Assembly (NCBI GenBank): GCA_024509875.1
Contig: JAMPIV010014142.1
Location: forward strand, 278,501 to 342,500
Length of the DNA stretch: 64,000 nucleotides
Source of the DNA: Oreohelix idahoensis
Lineage: Eukaryota > Mollusca > Gastropoda > Stylommatophora > Oreohelicidae
Direction of reading: 5' to 3'
The first letter of the stretch is position 1, and each line of letters begins with the position of its first letter. Shown here piece by piece: positions 12,410-24,567 of this stretch. Both the position numbers and the translations under genes were made by a program. Below the pieces are notes generated by a model, which worked only from the letters and a program-made list of their open reading frames with translations, had not been told where the DNA came from and did not search any database.

Positions 12410-13210
12410 ACTTCTTCATTTCTTACGAAGGCCGACAACATACATATTTATGCGTATTACTGATTCATTATTAGGTTATATTGTTTAAAATTACTTTCGA
12501 TGGAAATATGCACTAACAATCTTAGTCCTGTAGAAGACACGACAAATCAGCACATTTATTTGATTGCATTACTGTACAGCTGTTTTATTTTATTTTATTT
12601 TTAAAAATATTTTGACCAAACAAACAAAAAACACAAACAAATCCAGTTTTGCATATGATTACTGATCGCAATACTCAACTCGCGTATAACTGAATTTATG
12701 TCGCGTACATTATAAAAAAAAAAGAGGTTTAAAGATAGCTCGTGCATATTCAAATTTGCGCGAATGGAACTCGCGCAGATGGACGGTTGAGTGTAACGTC
12801 ATTTTCCTAAAAAAAAAAAAAAAAAAAACCATCCTATACACCGAGAAATCTTAAGTAATTGACCAGAGGAAAAAAAAAAGAAGTTAGATCAAAGAAATTC
12901 AGCTCGCACAGCCTTCAATGCCTGACTTCACAATCCAGAGCTAATGGACTGCCGTTTTAGTGGGCTGTTAATGTCCAACTTTCATGTTAATCTTACTGAA
13001 CTGAAAGCTTTGGCATCTCAGTGTGATTCAGTCAAATTTATCTCACATCGTAACCTACTCATGAAAGTTGCAACAAACTTCTTTTATTTGATAACATGTC
13101 GCTGTTCTTTTTATAATCTGCTTGCTCCTAACGCTGCAATAACAAGTTCTTATTTGCATTATTTCCACTCTGCTGTTCACCATCATTGTAATCTTTATGT
13201 TGACAACATT
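12410..13210. other. Non-coding DNA with A-runs
   Basis: Contains a ~20-base A run at about 12809-12829 and several shorter ones. A chance frame that opens at 12944 runs on into the CTT tract; it is not judged a gene. Confidence 0.5.
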
Positions 13211-13215
13211 ATGTT

Positions 13216-13751
13216 CCCTTCTTCTTTTTCTCCTCCTCCTCCTTCTTTTTCTTTTTCTTCTTCTTCTTTTTCTTCTTCTTTTTTTCTTCTTCGTCTTCTT
13301 TTTCTTCTTCTTTTTCTTTTTCTTTTTCTTCTTCTTTTTCTTCTTCTTTTTCTTCTTCTTTTTCTTCTTCTTCTTTTTCTTCTTCTTTTTCTTTTTCTTT
13401 TTCTTCTTCTTTTTCTTCTTCTTTTTTTTCTTCTTCGTCTTCTTTTTCTTTTTCTTTTTCTTTTTCTTCTTCTTTTTCTTCTTTTTCTTCTTTTTCTTCT
13501 TCTTTTTCTTCTTCTTCTTTTTCTTTTTCTTCTTCTTCTTCTTCTTTTTCTTCTTCTTCTTCTTCTTCTTTTTCTTCTTCTTTTTCTTCTTCTTTTTCTT
13601 CTTCTTTTTCTTCTTCTTTTTCTTCTTCTTCTTTTTCTTCTTCTTTTTCTTCTTCTTTTTCTTCTTCTTCTTTTTCTTCTTCTTTTTCTTCTTCTTCTTC
13701 TTCTTCTTCTTCTTTTTCTTCTTCTTCGTCTTCTTCTTCATCTTCTTTTTA
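13216..13751 (+). repeat. ~535-bp polypyrimidine tract of CTT and CTTTTT units
   Basis: Nearly pure T/C made of CTT triplets interspersed with CTTTTT hexamers, with only a few interruptions (a CGT near 13290 and 13436, and near the right end). All frames through it give poly-Leu/Phe/Ser or, on the other strand, poly-Lys/Glu/Arg, which are artefacts. Long purine/pyrimidine mirror tracts can form triplex (H-)DNA. Confidence 0.95.
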
Positions 13752-13849
13752 AGAATGCTCCAACTTTATCTGTTGCCCAATTTCAAATACAATGGAAAAT
13801 GCAGTCAACTCTTAAAGAAATAACAAGTGCCCAAGCCTAGGCTTGATGT

Positions 13850-15410
13850 CTTGAAGAAAAGCTTAGCTTAATCTGCAGCTCATTTTTGTAACAATCTTCT
13901 GCATAATCTGAAAAACACGCTCGGTCCCGATTCAGTACAATCTCGATTCTTCGAATACTTCATGAGTGCTGATCACACGCCCTATTATAGTGATTTATGT
14001 TTCCAAATCATTAAATACTAAGGTATGTAGTTTCTGATGATGATTTTTGTCTTTTTCAACATATTGTATTTCTTCATTATACTTAGACTAGCAATAAGTA
14101 ACCCGCCAAAATTGGCAGGTTTTTAATTATAGTGTGTTGTTTCTGTTGCACGTGTGACGGGACACGGTCACCATTTCTACTTATATGTGACAGTGCGTGT
14201 GCAGTGTTGAACTGGGTACGGCACCATCTCTACTTATATGTGACAGTGAAATATAAATCATAGTTGTCCCTTTTTACTTTGTTTGTATAGCCTACTCCAA
14301 GTTTGATCTTGACTGGCTTAAAGTCCGCAAGAGGTTGTTCTTTCTTGGTATATGTCAAATGGGTACCTAGTTCGTTCTTTCCTCTTATAAGATGTTACGA
14401 TTAGGAGATAATAGTGGTGAGAATATTTCAACCTTGTACATTACATCTAATCTGTCCAACTGATAATCAATCCATCAACAGCCTTGACAGTTAAAATGAA
14501 TTTTATTTGAACAGAACTGTTAGAAAATCAACCGTCAATATTACAACAAAGGTTCATGTATTTACATCAAGGCATTTTCAATTTCAATGTGTACGATGAA
14601 TTTTCTTTCCTTTACTTCAATACAGGGTGCTTATAAAATTCCCATACAATATCAAAATTCTCCACGTTCTTGTGATAATTATTTCATAGTTGGGTACTTC
14701 TTTTGTAGGAATCCTTACAGTATTTGTTGCTTCCTTTAACAGCTTCATTTGTTTTCAGGTATCATTACGAAAAACTGAGCTGAAATAAAAAACAATATAA
14801 GTCCTTGGAACTACTTACGTAGGTGAACCACTAAGATAACATCTGCATGAGCAGACTTTTCACAATAAGGACATCTCTTCCTGCAAACTGCATTTTGAAG
14901 AGTATGAAATTACTTTATATTTCTTGTTGAATATCTCAACGTAGGAGCAAGACTTTTTTGTGTTAGACCGAAGATACATATCTTCACACGGTCACAAACA
15001 CGTCTTTCTGCAGTGCTCAACTCCGTACAACTAACTTTTAGAATCTTAGCTTTGAGCCTGCTGTTAGTAGTGCGCGCTGCTGGCCACTTGTCATTGGTCA
15101 AAGCTTTATTCTATAAATTTATTTACTGGTCATTCCATTATGTTATTTTACAGAGAGTGAGGCCATTCCTATCTACGTCACTACTCTCCATGGCAACTCC
15201 CGCCGATTACTAGCGTGGGTTATGTCAAAGCTGATATAGTTAATTTCACCTTACTTCACTCTGCACTCAGTGTGTCTCGGGCTTTTTTTATATTTGTTTC
15301 TTTTTTATTTTATTTTTATTTGTAAAAAATCTTGCTTGCTTCTTTTCTATAATAGTGAATGATAATTATATTATTTTATTATATTTAGTCTCTAGCACTA
15401 ATAAATGCTA
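13850..15410. other. Non-coding DNA with a small duplication
   Basis: No gene was seen. A ~30-bp block (CTACTTATATGTGACAGTG) is repeated at about 14178 and 14230. A short palindrome, CCGCCAAAATTGGCAGG, lies near 14103. Confidence 0.5.
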
Positions 15411-15414
15411 TGGT

Positions 15415-15900
15415 ATTAGGTGTCGTCGAACGAGTTTTGTAAACACACTACTTTGTTAAATCCCTATGTCGAGAGCCCAGCCAATCAACGCACAGTTGCT
15501 GAGCCGGAATAAAATTACAAGAAGTTACGCCAGGAAAAAACTTAAGCCCTGTTTTTTCGGATGTGGGTCGTGGCCATCTTGTTCACGCAAGATGGCGGAA
15601 GAAAACTGAATAAAATTAGGCTGTACGAGCAAAAGACGAAACTGCAGGAAACCAATCAGCTTGCTCCGCCAGGAACCAACCAAAAGCTTTGCTTAAGCAT
15701 TCACCTACCTATATAATCGGGCGAGATTTTATGCAAAGGCACACAACACCGAACACGAAGCCAGAGACGACCGACTGTGTGAGAGGAGCTGTCAACCTGA
15801 TTTATTGCTTACCTGAGAGCATTGACCTGCAGCCTGCTTCGCTAAGTCGAGTCAAAATCTGGCCTGTTTAAATCTTGGAGGGTAAATATAATTTACTATA
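15415..15900 (+). repeat. Dispersed repeat with promoter-like core (solo LTR or similar?)
   Basis: The left part (15420-15575) is an inverted partner of 12044-12165. The right part carries a CCAAT box and a TATA box at plausible spacing. A repeat containing a Pol II promoter could be a solo LTR or the 5' end of an element, but no TG...CA ends or TSD could be fixed. Confidence 0.4.
15652..15716 (+). promoter_or_regulatory. CCAAT plus TATA promoter-like pair
   Basis: CCAAT at 15652-15656 lies 54 bp before TATATAA at 15710-15716, the usual relation in Pol II promoters. A further CCAAT lies near 15480. Any transcript would start near 15740. No long ORF follows. Confidence 0.3.
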
Positions 15901-16009
15901 AACTGGTAGGAAAATAGGTTTTAATATGAACGTACCAGGTTACTGATTGTATCTTGGGGAATTAAGTATAATGATTGTATTTCCTAATATGATTGAATAG
16001 ACGAAGACT

Positions 16010-16450
16010 AATAGGACTCATACTTCAATCTATTGTCTCCTATAACTTCAGTCTATTGTCTCAGATAACTCCAAACTGAAATATAACCAAAACAGTCCTT
16101 GTTAGGACTCAACCTATTGTCTCCTATAACTTCAATCTATTTTCTCAGACAAACTACAATATAACCAAAACAGTCCTTGTTAGGACTCAACCTATTGTCT
16201 CCTATAACTTCAATCTATTTTCTCAGACCAAATGCAATATAACCAAAACAGTCCTTGTTAGGACTCAATCTATTGTCTCCTATAACTCAATCTATTGTCT
16301 CCTATAACTTCAGTCTATTATCTCAGATAAAACAAACTGAAATATAACCAAAACAGTCCCTGTTAGGACTCAATCTATTGTCTCATCTAACATCAATCTA
16401 TTGTCTCCTATAACTCCCACCTGATATATCACCAAACAGTCCTCGTCTCA
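16010..16450 (+). repeat. Minisatellite, ~77-bp unit
   Basis: About five imperfect units each carry CCAAAACAGTCCTTGTTAGG, at roughly 16087, 16164, 16242, 16348 and 16432 (the last is partial). Within units, TCTATTGTCTCCTATAACTT is itself repeated, which explains the uneven spacing (77, 78, 106, 84). Confidence 0.85.
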
Positions 16451-16544
16451 CATACTCCTATCATAAGAACATAACAATATTGTTAGGATATATCTGGTAT
16501 ACTATAGGGGGAAGGAAATGGTTGTATCACACCTAGGTGTACAT

Positions 16545-16650
16545 ATTATTGGATGTATTCATGTATTGAATGTATTCATGTATTGAATTTATATTATTGG
16601 ATGTATTCATGTATTGAATTCATATTATTGGATGTATCCATGTATTAATT
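16545..16650 (+). repeat. Short tandem array, ~33-bp unit
   Basis: Three to four units of ATTATTGGATGTATTCATGT followed by ATTGAATT. Confidence 0.85.
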
Positions 16651-16659
16651 TATCAGAAA

Positions 16660-17580
16660 GAAGGTTTTGCAAGTAGACACCTGTCTTGTCTCGCTATTGC
16701 TAAATCATACTGAGCCATGTTGTCATTCATCCTACATGCAGACACCTGAGGCACACGCTAATTTCATCCACATTAGAAATAGGTGGGCTTGATGACAGAA
16801 ATTAGCCCCTATTTTTCCTTGTTACAGGTTTTATTCGTGTCATAAAACCTGAGGTCGTATGTTCGAGTCAATCTAGCTGCCTGGAACTTCGCAGGAGCAT
16901 AGAGATTGTACAGTAGCTACATCTTTAGTCCCCCTCAGTCTTGGGTGGGCTAAAGTAACGAGCCTCAGCAGGAGTTGTGTGACCCAAACTAAGGAGAACA
17001 TAACATTTTAAGAGATGAGTACCCAGTAGTACCATTTCTGTCAGCATTGTGAGCAAAAGCTAGTGTCAGTGACGAGAAAGTGAATTAGCATAGCAAGAGA
17101 CAATAATAAGATTATAGCTGATAAATTATATGTAATTAACAGCACAGCTGATACATGTACTATAAGTGAATAACAGCACAGCTGATATAATTTTTGTTCC
17201 TATAATTGGAAAACTTGATGTAATATATTTACATATCTATATAAATATAAATATTTGTAAATCATATGTAAACTTACAAATTCATTACGTTCCATTTTTC
17301 AACATTCACCCTTCAGCACAAGAGTAGATAGTGTATATACTAAATAAATAATAAGGAAATTGTATTTGAAGACTTGTCAATTTTATCATTGTTAAGTAAA
17401 ATCTGTTTCCTTGTCTTAATATCACAGTTAGTTACACAGCAGAGGTGGCAAGTTATGTCGGTCTCCTCTCTACTAATTTTTCGAGATCAGAACATTCAAA
17501 GCCGTAACTAATTTGTGATACCAGTAGTTCTCTCAAACACTGGGACTTCACCATTTTCTGCAGAAATTCTATTTCTGTAA
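16660..17580. other. Non-coding DNA, nothing recognised
   Basis: AT-rich. A small duplication around ACAGCACAGCTGATA lies near 17140-17190. No gene or element boundary was found. Confidence 0.5.
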
Positions 17581-17592
17581 TTGTCAGTACTA

Positions 17593-17830
17593 TACTGACC
17601 CTTCTTCTTCTTCCGTCCTTAGCCAGAGACCGACCAAGCAGTCAGAGGCCATCACGCCTTGTGGCGTCTTAAGGGCAACAGCAGATTGATTTTCTCTGTT
17701 GTAGTTTCCCATCACGCCTAGCGGCGTCTTTAGGGCAACAACAGATAGATCCATCTGCCGTTGTTTCCGTAATCGGTGTGACAAGCCAACGGGTGATCAG
17801 CCCATTGGGCAACCTAGAGCCAAATAAAAC
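17593..17830 (-). mobile_element. Retroposon fragment with (GAA)n tail
   Basis: On the minus strand this ends in GGACGGAAGAAGAAGAAG, the same tail type as the other small retroposons here. It contains a ~63-bp internal duplication centred on CATCACGCCT-GCGGCGTCTT (17648-17690 and 17711-17745). No TSD was identified. Confidence 0.5.
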
Positions 17831-17887
17831 CTCACGCCACAGTAGGTCATACGGCCAAACACGTATTACATTGCTGCTTCTTCTATA

Positions 17888-18390
17888 GTCTCGCTTGCTC
17901 GCTGTGAATGACGCGATCGTCTCTTCCTTTTAGCCATCTTATCATTTTGAACCATAATAATAAGTCTGCAATACTTTAAATTAAAATTTTGTCTTGAAGA
18001 AATAATCGAAAAACTTACATTTTTAAGAAAAATGATGAGTTAAATCCGTTTCCCGAATGAAACTGGACAGAAGAGTATCTTGATTGTCTGTTGATTTAAT
18101 CTGCATCTCCGTACCTTCCTGTCTCCAGTTCAAGTTGTTGGCTTCTTTCCATAATCAAACTGTTTGCTTGCTGTGAATGACGCAATCGTCTCTTCCTTTT
18201 AGCCATCTTATCATTTTGATCCATAATAATAAGTCTGCAATACTTTAAATTAAAATTTTGTCTCGAAGAAACAATCAGAAAACTTACATTTTAATGTTAT
18301 TTTTAAGAAAAATGATGAGTTAAATCCGTTTCCAGAATGAAACTGGACAGAAGAGTATCTTGATTGTCTGTTGATTTAATGCATACCGTC
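17888..18390 (+). repeat. Two direct copies of a ~269-bp repeat
   Basis: GCTGTGAATGACGC recurs at 17901 and 18170. The following AGCCATCTTATCATTTTG and GAAACTGGACAGAAGAGTAT blocks are repeated at the same period. A third, dispersed copy lies at 48606-48860, in both places next to a foldback element. Confidence 0.9.
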
Positions 18391-18545
18391 ACACTTTGCT
18401 ATTTTCGGGAGAGTACAAATAAGGGGAAACAATGCAATTTTTGTCTAACTTTCAAACTCAGTTACATCCCCATAGCCTTGGTCGAAAGTTAATGTACTCT
18501 CTCGAAAATAGAAAAAAGTGAGCAAATGACGGTGTGAAAAGTGTG
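18385..18545. mobile_element. Foldback/MITE-like hairpin, copy 1
   Basis: The arm CTATTTTCGGGAGAGTAC (~18399-18416) pairs with GTACTCTCTCGAAAATAG (~18494-18511). Inner arms around AACTTTCAA / CGAAAGTT also pair. It matches the hairpin at 48868-49035. No coding capacity. Confidence 0.75.
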
Positions 18546-18879
18546 ACAGACCGACCGGCCGAAGTAACTTACGGCGGGAATTATGGTATTGGATACTGTA
18601 AATGTTAGTTTGCTGTTGTTTTACTTTTTCGAAGTTGTATTCCTTTAAATTAATATTTAAAATGTCAATAAAGTGATTCAGTATGAAAGGTGAGAGAAAG
18701 GAAGGGCAGAATATTAAAGAGAATTTTTAAAATAAAGTTCGTTTGTTCTTCGTCTTCTTTTTCTTCTTCTTAATGTTTTAATTCATTCTATTGTTCCTTG
18801 TAAAACACCAGGCTGAATTAAAAGGACCACGACGCAGATGAATGCCACTAAACGTATTAAAAAAATATCAAGGAATTGC

Positions 18880-19050
18880 CTCCCCTGCTTTGCAGTAGTG
18901 GTCCAACAGTGGCCAAAACTAAAGAGTATCTAATATGGGTCTTCAAAGGTGTCTACCTTCGCACAAGATTACTCTTGGCAGAGTTGTAGATAGAAGGATT
19001 ATGATGCTTCTGTCTCAAGGAAGAATCCACAAGATATTTTCAGAAGTCAA
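18880..19050 (+). repeat. Dispersed repeat, copy 2 (partner at 9645-9800)
   Basis: It shares CAAGATTACTCTTGGCAGAG and flanking blocks with the copy at 9645. The type of element is not known. Confidence 0.6.
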
Positions 19051-19079
19051 GAACAATGCCGCTTAGGGCCGAGCACTAT

Positions 19080-19750
19080 TAACTAATATCTGATCCGTCG
19101 CCTTTCGTGAAGAAAGGGTTATGCAATCATTTATTTCAGCTCGTTCAAGCCCCCACCCTGATTTACTCAGTGGAATTCTTCTTATTATGGTATAGCTCTG
19201 TTTAGAGTGTATTTAGTAAATTGACTGAGACAAACATGCCGTACATTAAAAATGACTAAATCGACGTTAAATTTGTATATTTACAAATTACAGATTTAAT
19301 AATCATTTAGGTTTTAACAAGGTTTTAAATAAATGAATAATTATTTATCAGAAAAATTATCAACACTGCTGTGATGTAATGATAGTTTGTAAAGGAGGTC
19401 ACTTGGCAGCTTTTATGTGTTACTTAGTTGTCAGTGACGGTTCTGCTCCTTCTAATGGTTTGGTTCTTGGTAGACTGGATCGCTGATTGCGCTCGTCACT
19501 GGTCAAGGTTGTAGGGCGCAGCACGTTCCCAGAAGTGTCAGGGGGTGTCTCCGAAGTTGCTCCCGCGTCTTTTGAAGCCCCGTATGATGATGGTATCTAG
19601 CTTCGACTACAGGCCACGAGTACCCTTCTTGTTCCAGAGATAGTGCCCTCAACTGGTACCCCAACTAGTATAGTAAAAGAAGAGAAACGAATACCCTCTG
19701 AGTATTGAGTTTCCCGACACATACTTATGTGTCCCCACCTTTCTATTCCA
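19080..19750. other. Non-coding DNA, nothing recognised
   Basis: No long frame or repeat was recognised between the dispersed repeat and the duplicated unit. Confidence 0.5.
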
Positions 19751-21249
19751 CCATTCCATCTGTAGCAAAGTTTGATTTGCTGGGGAGGTTATGATGTTAT
19801 CCTAAAAGAATGAAATCCGTGTCTGTATTAACCGTGTGAGGTCAAGCACATGTAGGCCCCTGACTCTATAAATGATGATGATGAATTATGTGCAGGGAAC
19901 CTAACGCTACCTCCCTAGATCTCACACGGTCACTATTTTGGCTCTAGTGTCTGGTGTATGATGTACCTGGTGTCTAGGGGAGAAATGAAATGATGGTACA
20001 CAACACAAAAACACTTTAATTTTCTATGAGGAAGTGAATAAAACCAGTGGTTAAGTTTTTCTTTAAAATGAATGTTTTTTCTGTACAATTTAATCTGCCT
20101 GTCCAGCCATATCTTTTGGACAGGTCTTTGAAAATGAGGACAAGATAGTTTACAGAAAAGATCAACTAAAAAAGTGTGGACAATTTGCCCAATAACTATA
20201 AAGTCAATATATATATCTTTCCTGTGGGAATGTTCACAGCTTACACTTTTTTCATCTAAGAGGGAGAGTCACTGTGTATGAGGGGCTGTAGTTTCATCAC
20301 ACCCCATAAACTTCCTGAGTATGATTTTGAAATACCAGACTTTATTCAAACGAAAGTGTCAGATATACCCAGATGCTTAACACATCACCTGGGATTCCTT
20401 GAAGAATGATAATACAGTATGAAGTTGCAGAAAATCTCGATCTCTCAAAATGCCCAAGCTCCTCCCGTTATCTTTTGACAGCATAAACGAATGGTAGGAG
20501 ACTTGATGGCTTTATTCTCACTCCGCAGGTTTCCTGTTACCGGCTGGCAACAGGAAATAAAACCTCTGCAACAAAAGGACATCCTGGCCTTTTATATCTG
20601 ATCACTTCTTATATTTATTATTTTCCTACGGTGATATGAGGTCAGCCTCGCGTGCATTACAGGTGCACTCGCCCCTAATTTTAAATGACTCACACCTTGC
20701 TGTGACCACACCTCAGGTCCCTATGGCCGATACGCCACTGTACGTTTACATACTTTTCCTCAATAATATAATATGGAGTAACCACATTTCCTTTGGTATG
20801 ATTTTCTCTTCTTTTCTTTTTAAAAAATAAATGCTTCAGGCATGTTAAACAGTGTTCATGAAACACAGAGGCTTACCAATATATTCTAATGCAATAATAT
20901 GAAAACACAATCATGACAACATACATCAGTTAGATACAGTTCAATGTGAGGACACAACAATGTCTGCTCCCGGCACGTCCTTTCACTTTTCCCAATAGCA
21001 ATATCTAACTTTGGCAGTGGGATTAAACATATTAAATTCATAAAGCATTCTTACCACAAATTTCAAGAAATATAAACAAATGACGCTGACTTGCAAAGAA
21101 GTGGCCTCAGTTTCTTCTGCACTGTCCAGACTGTGAATACTTTTTTATTTAATTTTAAAATTAACACAGCTGATCTCAGCGTATTTGAATGAAAAGTTTT
21201 GTTCAACTGGCAATGAATAATGAAAGCCTTTTGCTAATATTTATTAGCA

Positions 21250-21349
21250 CTGGCCAATCGAAAGCTTGCGACTACCAGAATTCAAATGAAGTTTTTGAAA
21301 AACAAAAATAATTCCAAACAAAATCTGCGTCTGGTAGTCGATTGGCCAG
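21250..21349. repeat. Inverted repeat inside an insertion unique to copy A
   Basis: CTGGCCAATCG (21250-21260) and CGACTACCAG (21269-21278) together pair with CTGGTAGTCGATTGGCCAG (21331-21349). The left arm carries 8 extra bases between its halves. The segment is absent from copy B, so it may be a small non-autonomous insertion. Confidence 0.7.
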
Positions 21350-21642
21350 CCTGCTTTAGTTATGCCAATACAACAAGATGTTTAGTTTTGGGTAACAATT
21401 TTCCTACCGCTCCCCTCTCCTCCTATACTCTTTTTAACCAAGCGAATTTGAATTTACCTCAATGCCTCCCTTCTAAGCCGGTGTCCCCACTAACGTTATG
21501 AAAAAAACAAGCAGGAACAACAGTCTGTCTGGTCGTGCGTCCGTAGACATTTAGTATTTTCTCAATAACTTGGCTAATACTTGGACTACCATATTAGTTA
21601 AAACACATTCTTGCTCAGTGGACTCTAAGGTATACTATCATA

Positions 21643-22963
21643 CGAGGGGCGTTCAGAAAGTAATGCACCACATCGTTTTTCTCAGGAGCTGTTTAATTAA
21701 AAAGCATGAAATTTATACACAATATACATGGATATGTCATGTAAACATCGGTATTATTCAACATAATCTCCATCAACTTGTACGGCTTTATGCCAGCGCG
21801 AAACAAGTGCATGTATTCCTAGCCCGTACCAGATTTTGTCTTGATCATGTAGCCATTTCTTCGCTGCATGAATCACTCCTTCATCATCTTCAAACCTTGT
21901 CCCACGGAGTGCATCTTTAAGTGGACCAAATAGATGAAAATCAGAGGGTGCCAAATCGGGACTATAGGGTGGATGGGGTAGTACAGTCCAACCCAATTTG
22001 GTGATTGCTTCCCGTGTAGCCAGACTTGTGTGAGGTTGCGCATTGTCGTGAAGGAGAAGCAGGTCTGCTGGATTCTTGTGCGGCCGAACTCTGCGAAAAC
22101 GTTGATTGAGTTTTTTCAATGTCTTAATGTAAGCTTGCGAATTGATTGTCTCTCCTCTTGGCACAACGTCCACAAGAATCACACCTTCAATGTCCCAAAA
22201 GACAGTGATCATGACCTTTCAAGCTGAAGGAACTGTCTTGAATTTCTTTCTTCTTGGTGATTGTGGATGATGCCTCTCCATTGACTGTCTTTTTGTCTCA
22301 GGTTCAAAATGATGTGCCCAGGGTTCGTTACCTGTAACGATCTTAGCCAAAAAGTTCTCTTCATCAGCATTGAAACGCTCCAACAATTCAGAAGAAGTTG
22401 CTTTCCTTCGCAATCGGTGGTCATTTGTGAGACTTCGAGGAACCCATCTTGCGCAAACCTTAGAAAATCCGAGATTTTTTATAACTGCATTTGCACTACC
22501 AATGCTGACTGACAGCTTTAAGGCAAATTGTTGAGTAGTGATTCGCCTATCAGTAAGAATAATGCCCTCAGCGCATTTCAACATTTCTGCGTTGGTGGCT
22601 GTGGCAGGACTTCCACAGCGCGGCCAATCAATCAGCTCCGTATCTCCACTTCCTTATTCTTTGATTCTATGAACCCAGCGACTGACTGTACTGTCGACTG
22701 CAAAACTTCCATACACATCACATAGACGCTTGTGAATGTTCACAACAGTTTCCTTCTCTGCAACGAGAAATTCTATCACAATTCGCTGCTTATAACGCTC
22801 CATTTCAACGGTGTAGGGCAGCCGTATTATTTGGCCGGTTGCGGTGTAATTTGGTGCACACAATTGGCACATGTCATAATTGAATGGTGCAAAATGTCAT
22901 GCTTCTATCTTCATTATTAGCTGAGAAAAACGATGTGGTGCATTACTTTCTGAACGCCCCTCG
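21643..22963 (-). mobile_element. Mariner element, inactive copy
   Basis: The terminal inverted repeat CGAGGGGCGTTCAGAAAGTA at the left is mirrored by its complement at 22930-22963. The left flank is TA; the right flank reads TG, so one TSD base has changed. Length is 1321 bp, usual for mariner. It sits exactly at the end of duplication copy A. Highly similar to 50407-51745. Confidence 0.93.
21754..22872 (-). pseudogene. Mariner transposase, broken
   Basis: Minus-strand frames at 22872-22654, 22584-22219 and 22212-21754 together cover the transposase. The ATG beginning MERYKQRI is present. The first catalytic Asp is lost: the block reads VTGNEPW where the sister copy has VTGDETW. The second and third Asp are present (LLHDNAQPH and SPDLAPSD). 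Frame breaks lie near 22600-22650 and 22215. Known family role: cut-and-paste transposition at TA sites with a D,D34D triad. This copy cannot be active. Confidence 0.92.
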
Positions 22964-22984
22964 TGTATATTTTTATGGTCAGTG

Positions 22985-24565
22985 TAGCAAAGTTGATTTT
23001 GCTGGGGAGGTTATGATGGTATCCTAAAAGAATGAAAAGGTGTCTGCTATAACCGTGTGAGGTCAAGCACATGTAGGTCTCTGACTCTATAAATGATGAT
23101 GATGAATTATGTGCAGAGAACCTAACGCTACCTCCCTAGGTCTCACACGGTCACTATTCTGGCTCTAGTGTATGGTGTATGGTGTACCTAGTGTCTAGGG
23201 GAGAAATGAAATGATGGTACACAACAGTCAAACACTTTAAATTTCTATAAAGAAGATAATAAAACTAGCAGTTAAGTTTTTCTTTGAACAAATCTTTACA
23301 ATTTATTTTGCCTGTCCATTCATAGCTTGTGGACAGGTCTTTGAAAATATTAAAAGAGTTCACTTTATTTATCTAAAGGGAGAGTCACTGTATATGAGGG
23401 CTGTAGTTCATCCTACCCCCATAAACGTCCTGTGTAATATTTTGAAACACAAGAAACTGTCAGAGATGCCCCAGATGTCTAACTCACCACCTGGGAGTCC
23501 TTGTTGTAAGATATTTCAATGTGTAGTTGCAGAAAGTTCAATTTCACCACTCGCCAAAGCTCCTACTGTTATCTTTGACAGCATATAAGACTGGTTGGAG
23601 ACTGGTTGGCGTTTATTAGTACTCAGCAGGTTTCCTGTCACCAGCCGGCAACAGGAACATAGACCCTCTGCAACAAAAGGACACCCTGGCCTTTTATCTC
23701 TGATCACTTCTTCTAACACTTAATTTCTGACGTGGATATGGGGTCAGCCTCGCGTGCCTTACAAGTGCACTCGCCCCGAATTGTACAGGACTCCCACCTT
23801 GTTGTGACCACACCTCAGGTCCTTATAGTAGATACGCCACTGTACGTTCACATACTTTTCCTCCATACAATAATGTGGAGTAACCACATTTCCTTTGATA
23901 TGATATTATCTTCTTTTCTTTTTAAATATATTTGCTTCAGGCATGTTAAACAGTGTTCATTGAACACAGAGGCTTACTAATCTATTTTAATACAATAATA
24001 TGACAACATAATCATAACAACATACATCAGTTAGATACCGTTTAATGTGAGGACTCAACAATGTCTGCTTCCGACATGTCCTTCACTTTTTTCCCAATAG
24101 CAGTATCTAACTTTGTAGTTGGACCAAACATATTAAATTTCATAAAATATCCTTACCACGATCAAGAAATATATAAACAAATGACGCTGACTGTGTGAAG
24201 AAATGGCCTCAGCTTCCTCCGAACTGCACAGACTGTGAATTTATTCTTTATTTGAGTTTAGAATTAACACAGCTGTTTTTCATCGTATCTGAATACAATT
24301 TTTAGTTCAACTGGCAATCCCTTTCCCATTCATACTCTTGTTACCCAAGCGAATTTGAATGTACCTCCCTGCCTCTTTTCCAAGCTCGCGTCCTCCTAAC
24401 GTTACCAAAAAAACATAAGCAGGAACGCCAGTCTGTCTGGTCGAGTGTCTCTAGATATTAGTATTTCTTCAATAACTTCTCTAATACTGGGACTATCATA
24501 TTATTTAAAGTACATTCTTACTCAGCTAACTCTACGTCATACTATCATATAATTTTTATGGGGAA
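22985..24565 (+). repeat. Large direct duplication, copy B
   Basis: It aligns with copy A from GTAGCAAAGTTGATTTTGCT to about TTTTTATGGGG. It lacks the mariner and the hairpin insertion at 21214-21425. Divergence looks like 10-15% with many small indels, so the duplication is old. Confidence 0.85.
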
Positions 24566-24567
24566 CT

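Larger units (their letters stand above)
19764..22984 (+). repeat. Large direct duplication, copy A (carries mariner)
   Basis: This unit starts at about GTAGCAAAGTTTGATTTGCT and is matched along its length by copy B (22985-24565). Shared blocks include CAAGCACATGTAGG, GTCAGCCTCGCGTGC and CAGTCTGTCTGGTCG. Without the mariner (21643-22963) and a ~200-bp extra segment (about 21214-21425), the two are the same length class. It includes a 10-bp inverted pair ACCGTGTGAG / CTCACACGGT about 100 bp apart, perhaps the ends of a small MITE. Short frames inside both copies are parallel chance ORFs. Confidence 0.85.

Noticed and set aside
12944..13840. Long Leu/Phe-rich, Phe-rich and Lys-rich frames of 200-298 codons on both strands
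   Set aside because: They are produced by the CTT/CTTTTT repeat, which has no stop codons in several frames. The flanking residues match no known protein.
16010..16450. CRISPR-like array
   Set aside because: Repeats are imperfect and spacing is irregular with no unique spacers of constant length. The genome is clearly eukaryotic, so this is a minisatellite.
20636..23980. Paralogous small proteins at 20636-20830 and 23732-23980
   Set aside because: The similarity comes from the large direct duplication. Neither frame has a domain, and both copies carry indels in the same tract.
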